NCBI GenBank assembly: GCA_029204225.1
Contig: MU835030.1
Span: 1 to 42,414 of the forward strand
Source: Diphasiastrum complanatum
Taxonomy: Eukaryota; Streptophyta; Lycopodiopsida; Lycopodiales; Lycopodiaceae
Reading direction: 5' to 3'
Length of the DNA: 42,414 bases
Shown: in pieces, positions 1-12,108 of the stretch
How positions within the stretch are numbered: position 1 is the first letter of the stretch
How the letters are laid out: every line of letters begins with the position of its first letter
Program-made: the position numbers and the translations under genes
The notes under the pieces: generated by a model
Told to the model about the DNA's origin: nothing
Seen by the model: only the letters and a program-made list of their open reading frames with translations
The model's database searches: none

Positions 1-424
1 ATCTTTGGTTATTTGTGTTTATTTTAACTTTACAATTACAAGATAGTTTAACAGTTGTTTAACTAACTAATTAGGATAGTCGTTATTGGATGGTGAAGAT
101 GTAGATAGTCTGTACTTGGAATCATGTATAAATCTGCAGAGTTTTGCATTTTTTGGGAGAATTGTCGCATATTTGAAAGTGCATGAAATGGACTAAAACC
201 TTCAGTGAACACTTTGTCGTCTTTTTTGCAAGACCTTTAGTGGCCAGAAAAGCCCACAAGTGAAGTGGAAGTCTTTGTCAAGTTTTTTACATGCTGCAAC
301 ATTCAGTTCAAAGATGCAGATTGTTGAAAAATAGTTCATTTTCTATAGACATCTTTGAGAGAGTAGTTTTGAGAGAAGGAAGGAGGCTTGTCGAGATGAG
401 TAGGAGTTAGATTGAATTCCAACA
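1..424 (-). repeat. 3' LTR of Element 1 (partial)
   Basis: It ends at 424 with CCAACA next to a purine tract on the minus strand. A stretch around 45-100 (aacagttgtttaa, then gttattggatg) matches the 5' LTR around 4890-4940 (aacagtcgtttaaa, then gttattggagc), which supports an LTR pair. The rest of the two LTRs is strongly diverged or rearranged. The LTR start lies left of the window. Confidence 0.7.
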
Positions 425-437
425 CTCCCCCTTAAGC
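425..437 (-). promoter_or_regulatory. Polypurine tract of Element 1
   Basis: Read on the minus strand this is an A/G-rich run (AAGGGGGAG) directly before the TGTTGG start of the 3' LTR. This is the position and composition of a Copia plus-strand primer. Confidence 0.75.
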
Positions 438-443
438 TTATTG

Positions 444-1418
444 CTACGAATCTGAACTGCAATTGAGATCTATCATATCTACTAAGGTAGAATGTTTATC
501 TCTAGACAATGGCTTTGTCAAAATATCAGCTAACATATTGTCTGTATGATAGTAACTTAGTAGAACATCTTTATTTTGAACTTTCTCTCTAAGAATATGG
601 AACTGAACTTCTATGTGTTTAGTTCCAACATGAGTACATGGGTTCAGAGATAGAACTATGCAGCTTTGATTGTTGCACTGGAGTATTGTAGGACCGATCT
701 GTGGGAATTGTAGATCTTGTAGAAACCTTCTGAGCCAGATTATCTCCTTCACTGCTGATGTAGCTGCAACGTACTCGGATTTTGTGGAGGACAATGAAAT
801 GTATTTATGCTTTCTGATGTTCCATGAAATGGGTCCTCTTGCAAGGAAACAGATATAACCTGATGTGGATTTTTTGGTATTCACATCTCCTGCCCAATCT
901 AAATTTGAATATGTAACAAGTGTGAGTGCAGCTTCTGTATTATCATCATAGCTCAAAGCATAGTGCTTTGTAGCTTGAATGTACTTTAATACTCTTTGTA
1001 GAACCTTCCAATGTTGTAAGCTTGGATTGAACATGTATTGAGACAGTGTGCTTATCGCATATGCTAGATCAGGTTGTGTGCAGATCATAGAATACATTAT
1101 AGATCCTATGACAGACTGATTAGGATACTTGCACATTTCTTGCTGATCTTCTTGAGTTCTGGGGCACATGTCTTTGAACAACTTCGATCCTGGATCCATA
1201 GGTGTGTCCATTGATTTGCAGTCCTCCATGCCATATCTGCAAAGTACATTGATTAAATAGGACTCTTGGCTTATAATAGTCCTTCTGGTCCTTGCGTGAG
1301 TTCGTCGGTTCAACGATAGAGCTATACAACTTTGATTGTCGCACTGGAGTATAGTTGGACCAAACTGTAGAAATCTCAGATCCTGTAGTAGTCTTCTAAG
1401 CCATAAAATCTCCTTCAC
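444..1418 (-). pseudogene. Copia RNase H - RT C-terminus - RNase H fusion ORF (324 codons)
   Basis: This open frame begins inside one RNase H copy (LQCDNQSCIALSLN). It then jumps, still in frame, to a second copy of the RT C-terminal connection region (QESYLINVLCRYGMEDCK, TPMDPGSKL) and runs through a complete RNase H tail: DWAGDVNTKKSTSGY, SLSSTKSEYVAATS, TKHIEVQFHI, LADILTKPL. The usual catalytic Glu context STEAEY has become STKSEY, and CDNQS is CNNQS in the second copy, so activity is unlikely. The fused order is not normal for Copia Pol. It results from the duplication listed at 631-1937. Confidence 0.75.
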
Positions 1419-1937
1419 TGCTGACGTAGCTGCGACGTATTCAGATTATGTGGAGGACAGAGAAATGCATTTCTACTTTCTACTATTCCATGAGATGGGT
1501 CCTCTTGCGAGGAAACAAATGTAGCATGGTGTGGATTTTCTGGTATCCATGTCTCCTGCCCAATTTGAGTCTGATAAGTAATCAAAGAGAGTGCAACTTC
1601 TGTATTTCCGTTATAACTCAAGGCATAGTGCTTTGAGGCTTGAATGTACTTCAGAACTCTTTGTTCGAGTGTTGTAGGCCTGGATTGGACATGAATTGCG
1701 ACAGTGTGCTTATAGCATATGCTAGATCAGGTCATGTGCAAATCATAGAGTACATGAGAGAACCAATGATAGACTGATAAGGGTACTTGCACATTTCTTG
1801 CTGATCTGCGCACATGTCTTTGGACAGCTTGCATCCTAAATCCATAGGAGTGTCTATGGGCTTGCAATCCTCCATGTCGTATCTTCGAAGTACATTAAGT
1901 AGGATTGTTGGCTTACGATGATCCTTTTGCTCGCGCA
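631..1937. repeat. Direct tandem duplication of RT/RNase H segment (about 650 bp x 2, diverged)
   Basis: Copy 1 spans about 631-1296 and copy 2 about 1297-1937, offset 666 bp at the left edge. Matching landmarks are the segment starting tgagtacatgggttcagag against tgagttcgtcggttcaacg, and the translated blocks FTADVAATYSD read antisense in both. By eye the copies differ at very roughly one base in five, with small indels. The offset shrinks to about 648 near the far end, so indels have built up. The unit joins the RT C-terminus to the N-terminal part of RNase H. Confidence 0.8.
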
Positions 1938-2639
1938 ATCTCTATGAATCTCCATTCCAAGTAGGTAATGGACTAGACCTAAATTAGTCAGCTCAAACTC
2001 TGATGAGAGTAAGGACTTGGTCTCTTGCAACAACTGAGTTGAATTGCTGATGATTAGGGAATCATCAACGTATAGTGCTATTATAACATAGCTTGGCCCC
2101 TTTGGTTTTAGATACAGATTTGAATCTGTGGTGTAGGAGGTAAAGTCGTGCAACAAGAAATGATTCATTCTATCATACCAGGCCCTTGCAGCTTGCTTCA
2201 GACCGTATAATGCCTTATATAATTTGCATAGTAGATGCTCCTTGCCTTGAGGGATGTAACCTTCTGGTTGATAGATGTAGACATCTTTTTGTATGTATCC
2301 GTGTAGTAATGTCGTCTGGAAGTCCATCTGGTGAATATCCAGATCTTCTGCAGCAGATATAACCAATAAAGTATGAATAGATTGATGTTTTACTACTAGA
2401 CTGAAGGTCTCAGTGTAGTCTATCCCATATACTTGTTCAAAGCTTTTAACCACCAGTCTAGCTTTCCATTTGGATATAGATCCATCTAGCTTAAGCTTCA
2501 GCTTAAAGATCCACTTAGAATCAATTGGCTTTACACCTTTAGGAGGAATGACAAGACTCCAGGTCTTGTTTTTCATTAGAGATTGATACTCAGCATCCAT
2601 GGCAGCTTTCCATTTGTCTACATTGGGCAAAATTAGCAT
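1415..2639 (-). pseudogene. Copia reverse transcriptase (RVT_2) with broken first RNase H copy
   Basis: The frame from 2639 down to 1854 encodes the Copia RT. Visible blocks are WKAAMDAEYQSLMKNKTW, DSKWIFKLKLKLDGS, YGIDYTETFS, QMDFQTTLLHG (first catalytic Asp kept), YGLKQAARAWY and YVDDSLII (second and third Asp kept), then LGLVHYLLGMEI. It breaks near 1930; RNase H blocks continue in other frames at 1732-1938 and 1415-1621. Several conserved positions are changed (ARLVVKSFEQ, where ARLVAKGF is usual). It follows the protease remnant without any integrase core. Confidence 0.85.
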
Positions 2640-3111
2640 CTGAACAACTCACAAAAAGTGCAACATCATGACTCAGTATGTACAAATTTTCTTCTCTATA
2701 ACCAGAGAGGATTTCCTTTGAGTTCTCATCTAAAATAGTACATCGGTTGGCAGTGAACAAAGCTCTATAGCCCTAATTTGTGATCTTGCTAATAGATAAA
2801 AGGTTTTTTGTTAATTTGGGTACATAAAGTACTCCATTAAGCTGCCTAGTGATGCCATCAGAGAACTACAGTTGAATAGACCCTTGGCCTTCAACTTAGT
2901 GTGAACTGGAGTCACCAAAGAAAATGTACTTTGACTCTGTAGCTGTGAGTGTAGAGAAGAGGTCCTTGCATGGCGTCATGTGCTGAGAAGCACCTGAATC
3001 GAGATACCATTGATGGGCATCTCTACTAGATTGATCTTGTACCATCAGTGCCATCTCTTCATCTTGAGATTCTCTGACTGTGTCAGAGTTGCCTTCTTGG
3101 TGCTGCTGCAT
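2640..3111 (-). pseudogene. Copia protease / GAG_pre-integrase remnant, integrase core missing
   Basis: The frame 3111-2896 contains WYLDSGASQHMTPCKDLFS, the Asp protease motif (DSGA) of Copia with its usual downstream HMT. Further on the minus strand, broken frames resemble the VLYVPKLTKNLLS block that precedes the GAG_pre-integrase domain. Within about 250 bp the sequence passes into the RT N-terminus at 2639. There is no room for the roughly 1 kb encoding the DDE integrase, and I see no such motifs, so the core has been deleted. Confidence 0.75.
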
Positions 3112-3916
3112 CTTCTTCTTTGCTTCATTGTGCTTGAGGATACGACACTCCTTGATGTCGTGGTTGGCTCTTTTGCAATATCTGCAATATAGCTTGGTCT
3201 TGGATGGTGAGTGATTGTGCTGCTGTTGTTGTGGTTGTAATGTTGCTTGCTATTCTGCCTTGTCTTCTTATCCTTGAAGCCTTCTTCTTCTTGGATTGCT
3301 GCTTGGCTGAATAGAGTGCCATGGATTTGGTACTCCTACATGTGGGAAAGTTTTTCCTCCTAACTTCTTCCTACAAAAAACTTGTTGTCAATTTTTGGAG
3401 AGATAGCGCAGGGGTATTGCTCAGAAGCAACACTAAATTATCATAGGAGGATGGAAGACTGGCAAGAAGAAACATAGTAGAGTCTTCTTCTCAGATAGGG
3501 GAACCTATTGCAGCCAGTTGGTTCAGCAATTGTTTGAACTTGTTCAGATGGTCGCTGATTGAGGTGCTTTCACTCATTCTGAGTGTCAGTACTTTCTTCC
3601 TCAAAAAGGGACGAGTCGAGAAATCTGAAGTCTCGTAGATGCTAGTGAGTGTATCCCACGCTTCTTTGGAAGTAGTGCAGTTGGATACATGAGCAATTTG
3701 AGTGTCTTTAAGGTTCAGAGATATAATGGCAATAGCCTTGCCATCCTTGGCTTCCCAAGCTAGGAGCTATTCGGGTTCTGCCGGTCTAGCTATAGAACCG
3801 TTGACGTATCCCCATAACTCATTTTCAATCAGGATCATCCTCATTTTGAACTTGCATGTTTGGAAGTCATCTCCGTTGAATTAATTGATCAAGCGGATCT
3901 CTGAGGTGCCTTCCAT
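3112..3916 (-). pseudogene. Copia gag (UBN2-type) with zinc knuckle, broken
   Basis: A start codon at 3916 (minus) gives MEGTSEIRLIN, then a stop. Past the stop the frame continues with recognisable gag blocks: CKFKMRMILIENELWGYVNG, AIAIISLNLKDTQIAHVS, TSKEAWDTL and LNKFKQLLNQLAAIGSPI, with further stops. A CCHC knuckle of spacing CX2CX4HX4C (CRYCKRANHDIKEC) lies at 3145-3186 in a shifted frame. The blocks match the UBN2/Copia gag family. At least three stops and one frameshift make it a pseudogene. Confidence 0.8.
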
Positions 3917-3990
3917 AGTGATCGAGATTATACATAAACAACTTAGAATAGCTTTTGGAAAAAGATTTTGAACTCTAGTAATCCACTGAA

Positions 3991-4007
3991 CCAAGGCTTT
4001 GATACCA
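3991..4007 (-). promoter_or_regulatory. Primer binding site of Element 1
   Basis: On the minus strand this reads TGGTATCAAAGCCTTGG, four bases inside the LTR edge at 4012. It is complementary in type to the 3' end of initiator tRNA-Met, whose standard plant Copia site is TGGTATCAGAGC; one base in the core differs. Confidence 0.8.
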
Positions 4008-4470
4008 CTTTTGTTGGTGTATGATGGTGGTTTGCGTGGTCTACGATTGATTGTGATTGCAGCAGAGCCGTGACAGAAGCAGAACATGAGAGACGATTAC
4101 GATGTAAACGATGTCTCTACCAATAGTAAAGAGAAACAATTGTGAACACAATCGTAACTGCATATTTTAGGAATGAGGATTGATTAGAGAATGGAATCAA
4201 AAGCTTGTTGTCCTTTTGGGTTATCAGACTAGGAGTCTGAGACTACCGTAACAGTAGGATTGTGAAGCATTAGGCATCTTGGACAGCCATGTGATCCTCT
4301 ATCTCTGATAACCATGTTTGTGTGCAAGAGAGTGAGAGATACAATTGCATTCAATCAAGAACGTAATAATTGAACAGTAGCAAATCTGTATAATAGAGAG
4401 AATTGGAACACAATGCAATAGCAATGATAAGCACGTATTCCTACTTACAGATTCTGAAACAATGGCTACA

Positions 4471-4726
<256 letters not shown>

Positions 4727-4835
4727 TAACTCTAAGGAGCTAGCTACTTAAGACCTTTTGGTCGCTTGATCGCTCTACGCATCTACAGATGTTTCAACTC
4801 ACTACACTCTATCACTCCTTTTCTTCTCTCAAATA

Positions 4836-4846
4836 CATATATATAG
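4836..4846 (-). promoter_or_regulatory. TATA-like box in 5' LTR of Element 1
   Basis: CTATATATATG on the minus strand, the only strong TATA match in this LTR and well placed for transcription toward gag. Function is inferred. Confidence 0.45.
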
Positions 4847-5335
4847 TTGTCAAAGTCTTTTGATTTATGGTAATTATAGTATACAAGATTATTAACAGTC
4901 GTTTAAACAAGATCCGTAGATCCGTTATTGGAGCATCATGAAGGAGGAGAAGTATAGAGTAATGTATCCTCCGTATGCGTTGTAGGGGAAGGATGTAGGC
5001 CGTGATGGCCGTAGTCTATCTGCAATCGTTTGAACAACCGCTGGTCGACTTCGTACCCCCTAGAACTTCATCAACTACTACCTATTATGCACCACTTGCT
5101 CTTGCTTCTTCAATCTTGAAGACCTTGCTCTAAGTTCTCAATAACATATCTCAGTTTATTTTGATATTTTTGGAACAAGGTGTTCTTTTGCCTAGAATTC
5201 TTTGTATTGTTGAATGCCTTCTCGTAAAACATTCTAGTCATTAACTGCACACTAAAGAAGCTACTTAAATAACTAGATTGGAGGAAGGGATTCATAACTA
5301 GGCCCACTTTATGAGACACGGTACTTTACATTCTT

Positions 5336-5419
5336 GGCAAATTGTTCCTTGGTAACTTAATCAGCTCCTATTTTGATGGCAAATTGTTCCTGGTCAACTT
5401 AATCAACTCCAATTTTGAT
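5336..5419. repeat. 42-bp tandem duplication
   Basis: Two copies, 5336-5377 and 5378-5419, both start ggcaaattgttcc and end ttttgat, with a few differences between them. Confidence 0.85.
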
Positions 5420-5835
5420 GTCATTTGTAAGGATGACACCATTCATTTGTTCTAAATGCAAAGATTTCAAGAGCAATAAGTTCACAATCAAAATTAAATT
5501 TAGAGCATGATTTCTTTTGCATCATTTAATTTTTTTTGCAACCAACAAAAGGCTATTAGATATCCTATTTTATTATTGCCATTTAATCAATTAAGTTAAA
5601 TTTTGGAAAATCATTCAACTTCTTAGTAAATTATGTATTATATGTCTCAATACTACATTATTTGACATTGTTTTGTAGCAAATAAGTGCCTCATCACTTC
5701 ATGGAAAAAATGTTCTCCTTGATTGGTTGAGAAATAATTAGTGTTTATGAGCCCAATCTCTCTTTGATATGGTTGTTACTTTCTTATGTCAACCATCTCA
5801 AGTTTTTGTTACAAAGTGTAGTGATGATACATCAC

Positions 5836-5925
5836 TCATTTGTACTTCTTCTCATGAAGCCAACTATAATAAATACAAACTCATTTCTACTTCTTCTCAT
5901 AAAGCTAACATAAAAAAATACAACT
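5836..5925. repeat. 45-bp tandem duplication
   Basis: Copies at 5836-5880 and 5881-5925 share tcattt-tacttcttctcat. The unit is a multiple of three, so it appears as a repeated peptide in the open frame 5769-6002. I see nothing else to suggest that frame is a gene. Confidence 0.8.
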
Positions 5926-6542
5926 CATTATCAATGATACGTGATTCATTTTGTATTTCATGCCTAGTCAAACGAAGATTCCATACTAGATGCTTAGTAT
6001 AACCAAGATTGTGAGCTACTTGATGTTTCACAACTATGTGGATCAAGATTTACAAGTGAGCATCTCTTACATGGCTACTGAACAATGTCTTATGATCCTT
6101 ATACTTATCTATTAACAGTGCCTTTGAACTCTTATTTAAGGTTTCAAACAATTTTTTTATTTATTTGTATTGTTCTACCCTTGTTTCTTTTAAGAGCTTG
6201 TAAATACAAGATCTTCAAACTTTTCTTTTCCAAGAAATTGATCCCATTGTGTATATAGTAATAAAGAATTGAGCATTATTACTAAAATATGATAATTTCA
6301 CTATTTTTGATGACGTAAAATCAACTATAACTAAGAGCTGGTTGTTATGTCAGAAGCTCAAGAAAGATCCCACTAGCAAATGTCATTCATTATGACCAAA
6401 GTGACATAGAACATCTTCTATAGAAAATTTGTGCAATTTTTGTATTTAAAATGCTCTTTAGCATTATGTAGTTCATCTCATTGTCTTATTTTAGCATATA
6501 ACAAACTTTACATGTCGTGTCAATTGATACCAATGATGTGTG

Positions 6543-6795
6543 TGTCCTTTATATGATTATGTGATTGTTTGTTGTAATATCACCTGGTATTCTATTGACA
6601 CATATGATGATATCAATAATTTTCATGCCCTTTAAATGTTTATGTGATTATTGTTATGGTATCACCTCATATTCTATAGATGCATATTCAAACAATGCCA
6701 ATGATTTTCATGCGCTTTATGTGATGCCCTTTATATGATTATGTGACTATTGCTATAGTGTCACCTTATATAGTATAGATGCATACGTCAATTCA
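6543..6795. repeat. Three diverged tandem units of about 85-98 bp
   Basis: Units begin near 6543, 6627 and 6725. Each has a core like ctttatatgattatgtga followed by a tatcacct block, and the second and third then share a tatagatgcata block. They are imperfect and show no coding signal. Confidence 0.65.
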
Positions 6796-7323
6796 AGCAT
6801 CGTGTTAAATGGACTATTTAGTCTTGACATCTTTTGCATTACATTGTGGCAAACTCTAAGATGCTTTTCTGATCTGTGTTGCTAGTTCTTCTTGGACTAC
6901 CAAGCCAATTATCGACATATTCGACCTAGCTATATTTATATGCGATGTTGGCAAGATAGTGATTTGATGCTCATTTAACTCACGTGTGCACAATGCTTTT
7001 GGAAGTGCCTTATAAAAAAATTTACTCGCTTTTACACATCAATAGTTTTCTCATGATCTTCATATTATGTAGTTTCACAAGGACAAAGTAACTTAGCAAC
7101 TTGGTTAAATAGTTATAATCTGGCATAGCAACTCATTTAGCATTTAAAAATTGAAAAGGGCATTGTTAATAGTGCATAACTTGTGGGATGGTAGCTCCAT
7201 TTCCTTACTTTGAGGTTTGTAATTTGGTTCCCCACTTGAAAATGAGAAGATACATAACATCTCTATGGAGGGAACATGTATCGTTAACATTCAAACAAAA
7301 CAACATAGGAGAGGATACAGATA

Positions 7324-7650
7324 TTGGAAATTGATTATATTGGTATTACTAGGATATATGATGATGTTGATGGTTTGACCACCGTATTTGATGAGTATTT
7401 TCTTCGGTTGGGAGAGGCACATGAGCTAGCCATTTTTAATGGCTTGGCAGGATGGCTTCACTCTTGTGATTTTACATGCCACCCTCATAGTGGTGGCCAT
7501 AGTGTTGTCAATTATTTTATGGAGTCACCATCTTTTACACCACTCATTTCAGATCTTATTGTTTCTACCCCCCATTACTCCTTTGTACCATGTTATGTCT
7601 TTCCCTATCCACCCCTCTCATCATGCCAAGGGCACCTATTTCACCTTTGA
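7324..7650 (+). pseudogene. LINE apurinic/EEP-type endonuclease, C-terminal remnant
   Basis: The open frame contains LAIFNGLAGWLHSCDFTCH, PHSGGHSVVNYFMESPSF and TPLISDLIV. In plant LINEs the EEP endonuclease has an equivalent block: an NG(L) turn, then a (S/D)xxFTC strand, then SVVDY with the next-to-last catalytic Asp. Here that Asp has become Asn (VVNYF), so the enzyme would be inactive. The usual SDH block that should follow is not clear. The assignment rests on motif resemblance and on the RT downstream. Confidence 0.6.
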
Positions 7651-8129
7651 CATGAATGCACACATCTATATTAGGACTCTCTATCCTCTCTTTTCAAATA
7701 CATATCACATGACAATCCACTTCAAACCTAGGCCGCTTTTCTTACAATTGTGCTCCATACATCTGCTTCTTTGGGATTTTCATCCAAGTGTTGTAAATCA
7801 TCTTGCTATCCCCACACTTGCTCTCATTCTCATCATCCACACAAACCTTGGTATAATACACTATGTAAAAATCTCCATCACCAAGCCAAACATGGCCAAA
7901 TACATTCCCCGCATCTTTTGCATAGCTTCGAATGCCGATATAATTGCACTCGTCATTAGAAAAATAGACATATGAGAGTGATGATGGGAAACAACGGATA
8001 GATCTTTTTCGCTATGCTCTGCTCCCACCACTAAGGATTTGCATTGTTGGCCTAAGTATGCCACTACTCTCTACGGTATCCCTACTAATTCTCCCATCGT
8101 CATCTCCCCTCATTCCCCTATTTTCTCTT

Positions 8130-8845
8130 GCTTTCCAATTGATATGGTTACCATGGCCATTGAGATATTGAAAACCCATCAAGAACGAGATATTGATGAC
8201 TTAGAAGCTGAACTCCTTATTCATGTTGCTAACATCCTTGCTCCCATTTTGCCCACTTTACTTTACCAAGTTGTTATATCTGGATTAACATGTTGTACCA
8301 ATGTTATCCATTCTCCTCATAAGAGGGGTAATTCCATGAATTATGAAAATTATCAAACTATCACAATAGGCCAAATTGTGGCAAAACTCTATGGCACGAT
8401 CCTCTAGATAGCAGTGAGTAGTCAGGTGACAGAGATTTTGGAAACTACATTCATTGGATCAAGCAGAATTTAAAGTCCAACATTCTACCATTGGCCATGC
8501 ATTCACACTTAGGGCTATTTTTGAGGGGGCCAAGTCCACTCATAAGAGAGTGTATCGTTGTTTTGTTGATTTCTAAATGGCATTTGACTCAGTCTTTAGA
8601 CACCTACTTACAGTAAGATCTACTGAGCTTGAATGATCTATTGACACAATATTGGTAGTTATTGCACTTAATGAGCAAGTCTAGGATTGTCCTATTTGAC
8701 AAATGATGATTTCTACAAGTTGGTCAAGAGTACTGTTGGGGTGAAGTAAGATTGCTCCCTCTTCCCGACACTCTTTGGCTTTTATATTAATGAGCTAGAG
8801 TGTGCTATTGACCATGTTGGTGGTATCAAATGTATGGTGACATTC
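8130..8845 (+). pseudogene. LINE reverse transcriptase remnant
   Basis: Blocks of a plant non-LTR RT appear in order across frames: GNSMNYENYQTITIGQIVAK and LYGTIL near 8325-8405, HSTIGHAFTLRAIFEGAKST near 8490, YRCFVDF then MAFDSVF near 8555-8600 (motif A, Asp kept in AFDSV), and LFPTLFGFYINELECAI near 8758-8810. Stops fall inside the blocks, for example between VDF and MAFD. The FADD-box region is not visible. The order and spacing make the family call firm even though the gene is dead. Confidence 0.75.
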
Positions 8846-8853
8846 AGGCAACA

Positions 8854-8902
8854 TGACTAGTCTTGTAGATCGTGTCGGTGACTAGTCTTGTAGATTGTGT
8901 TG
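8854..8902. repeat. 25-bp tandem duplication
   Basis: The core tgactagtcttgtaga occurs at 8854 and again at 8879, each followed by a near-identical tail. Confidence 0.8.
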
Positions 8903-10690
8903 ATTCTTCGAACATGAAAAAACTGAGCAAGATAAAATAATAACTCTAGGCACAAACAAGAAGGCAAGGTAAGGAAGAGCATTGAGATGAATCTTTTGTT
9001 GATTCATGGGTTGATCTTACTTTGAATCAAAATGTCAAGAAGTTCTTCTCTTTGATATTTTGACATGGGAACCATCCTGAGGAATATTTGTTACCATTAG
9101 AAAAGGTTTGTCTCTAATGTGGTTGCATACAAAAGTTGAAAGATCATCTATTCTAGCTTCCTTATTATGTCATAATACATCAAGAATCAAGTATTTAACA
9201 ATGGTGGTGACTAGGTTTGCAACAAGTTTTTCAACATATGTAATCCATTTGGAAACCAACTCCCAACTTCAATATTACTTTCTAGAAAAAATTGGCAAGA
9301 ATTTGGCTAAATATTGGCTTAGAAGATTTGAGAGCACTACTCACGGAGATAAGCCAAGACAAGCTCCTCAATGATGAGAGTGGAGCCTTTACCCCCCACC
9401 CACACCATTTTCATTCCCTTTTGGCCTTGCTAGGTGGTGGGCCTTATGGACGCCACCTAGCAAGCACATGGCCCCAAAAAACAAGTGGCAACAGGCTTAC
9501 AGGAACACCTACCCTCAATTCACATGGCCACCACCCTCCCTATGCCACCTCACCCAAGGGTCACTTGGGTCACACCCCCACCAACATTTTAGTCACCTCC
9601 CTAAACCCCTTGGCCTTATGGCCCATAGAAACTCCTAAAACTCCCTTAAGGCTTATCCTTAGGGAAGAGGAGCAGGTACAGCTGTATGTTCAAGAGGATG
9701 AGGTGGAAGAAAAATGCTCAATTCTCCCAAAAAGTGGTGAGAATGTCTCTTTTGTAAAAACAATTTTGTGTGTAGGTGGTTAATGGCAAGGAGGATGGAA
9801 GAGGCCTAAGAGGAGGCCAGAGGAAGTGGAAAGTAAGCCCACACATGCTTATACTTGCTACTAGTACAACTTGCAAGTACAGGTTGTGTACTACTTCCAT
9901 CTCTTCCCCCCTTTCTTTTAAATTTCAAGCTTAGATTCAACATTTTAACAAACTTTAGCAGGCTTAGCTTAGAAAACTTTATGAGCTCAAAGTTTTGCAC
10001 AAAGTTTTATAACTTTGTATTTACAAAGCTTTGTGAACATTCTATAAAGAAGTGCACTTTTGGAAGTACACATCCTTTTCCTAAACTTTGAGTAAAAATG
10101 TTCTCAAACTTTGTGTTTACAAAGTTTCAATTGTTTAAACATGTGTTGTACTTGTATGTCTCTCTGAAAGTAAGAGGAGGTTGTGGCTACCCACCCTCCT
10201 CCTTCCTGCAGACTACAGCAAGCCCACTAGTGTGGGGACCCGCGCCCCTAGCCTCGGGGTCCATGAGCGGGTGCCCACAGAATTTTATTTTATTTTTGCT
10301 TTTCAACAAAAAAATTAAGCAGACTGAATATCTGCAAAAAAACTTGTTTTTGGCTCCCAAAAGTCAAAAAATTGTCCTTGTGGGATGTTTTTCCCAACTG
10401 TCGAAAGCCATTTCCAACATCAAGGTTTGCAATACATGGCTAATAAAATTTTGCAACCATTACAGCTAGCAAAAACCATAAAAACCATAAAAAAAAAAAT
10501 TAAGCCATTTAGCATGCATACAATTCCCAAAACCTGGTCCAAACCAAAATTGAACGAATCGAAAAAGCGAAATTGTTTACATCGATCCAATGATGAAAAC
10601 TAGCCTTTCCTAACACATCAACAAGCCTGTTTAAACCAACCAAAATTTAAGTAGAAGCGATTGCACCTTATTCACAATGATCAATGGCAA
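8903..10690. other. Non-coding stretch with an unclassified 163-codon open frame
   Basis: The plus open frame 9292-9783 is rich in Pro, His and Gly, without a family motif or a supporting context; I do not call it a gene. Two short inverted repeats of the form CTTTG-6-CAAAG lie near 10012-10027 and 10111-10126. A GC-rich patch at about 10225-10275 contains GGACCC and GGGTCC arms. No element termini were found. Confidence 0.5.
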
Positions 10691-11598
<908 letters not shown>

Positions 11599-11727
11599 AA
11601 CTATAGATGGAAATAATTTTAGGAACTAAGATGTACACATTAATGGCTGAGAAGCCTGTAGACTTCCTTCTAGAGAAGCAGCCATAGGAGCCTATTTGAA
11701 AAGTACAGATGATATGGAATAGCAATC

Positions 11728-12108
11728 ATGGAAGTTTATCCAAGCACCCATTTCACCAACGACACTAATGAATATAATAGTGTCATACTAGGCCTACATA
11801 TGGCCATGAATATAATACCAGCAGAAAGTTATATAAGGATATGTGGGTATTTACAACTAGCAATATATGGCATGAATAATTGGTACTGTATCAAAGATAA
11901 AGAGCTGAAGGCTTACTCATTGACCATATACGAGCTATCATGGTATTTTGCCACAATAGAATGGATGTACGTTTTGAGGGAGGAAAACATTAGAGCCAAC
12001 AATCTAGCTTATGATCAAGATTACTACTTCAATTATGGACCAAAGGACATTATCACCCGAAATTTGACCACAGCCCCTAGAGGCACTATGGACATTGCTC
12101 AAACCTGA
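11728..12108 (+). pseudogene. Gypsy-type RNase H remnant
   Basis: The open frame matches the plant RNase H-like domain carried by Ty3/gypsy elements: FTNDTNEYNSVILGLHMA (usual NNxAEYEALILGL), then YLQLAIYGMN (usual GDSQLVxxQ), then KDKELKAYSL and YVLREENIRANNLAYD (usual VPREEN..AD.LA). The catalytic Asp of GDSQL is Tyr here and the Glu context is weakened, so it is inactive. No adjoining RT, integrase or LTR was found. A host RNase H-like protein is less likely given these losses and the setting. Confidence 0.6.

Larger units (their letters stand above)
5061..7320. other. Non-coding AT-rich stretch
   Basis: I recognise no gene or element. Open frames such as 5110-5319 (minus) and 5769-6002 (plus) show no family motif. 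The stretch holds two short tandem duplications and a set of three diverged repeats, listed separately. Confidence 0.6.
7324..8850 (+). mobile_element. Degraded LINE (non-LTR retrotransposon)
   Basis: In plus orientation an endonuclease-like C-terminus is followed about 0.7 kb later by RT blocks, the normal LINE order (endonuclease then RT). The RT part carries several stops and frameshifts. No poly-A tail or target duplication was found, and the N-terminal part of the endonuclease and any first ORF are not recognisable. Confidence 0.7.

Noticed and set aside
9292-9783. 163-codon open frame, Pro/His/Gly-rich
   Set aside because: No family motif, no splice or promoter context, and an overlapping frame of similar length nearby; length alone does not support a gene.
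10225-10275. GC-rich inverted words as a terminator or element end
   Set aside because: Arms are short and imperfect and no partner or repeat copy is seen.
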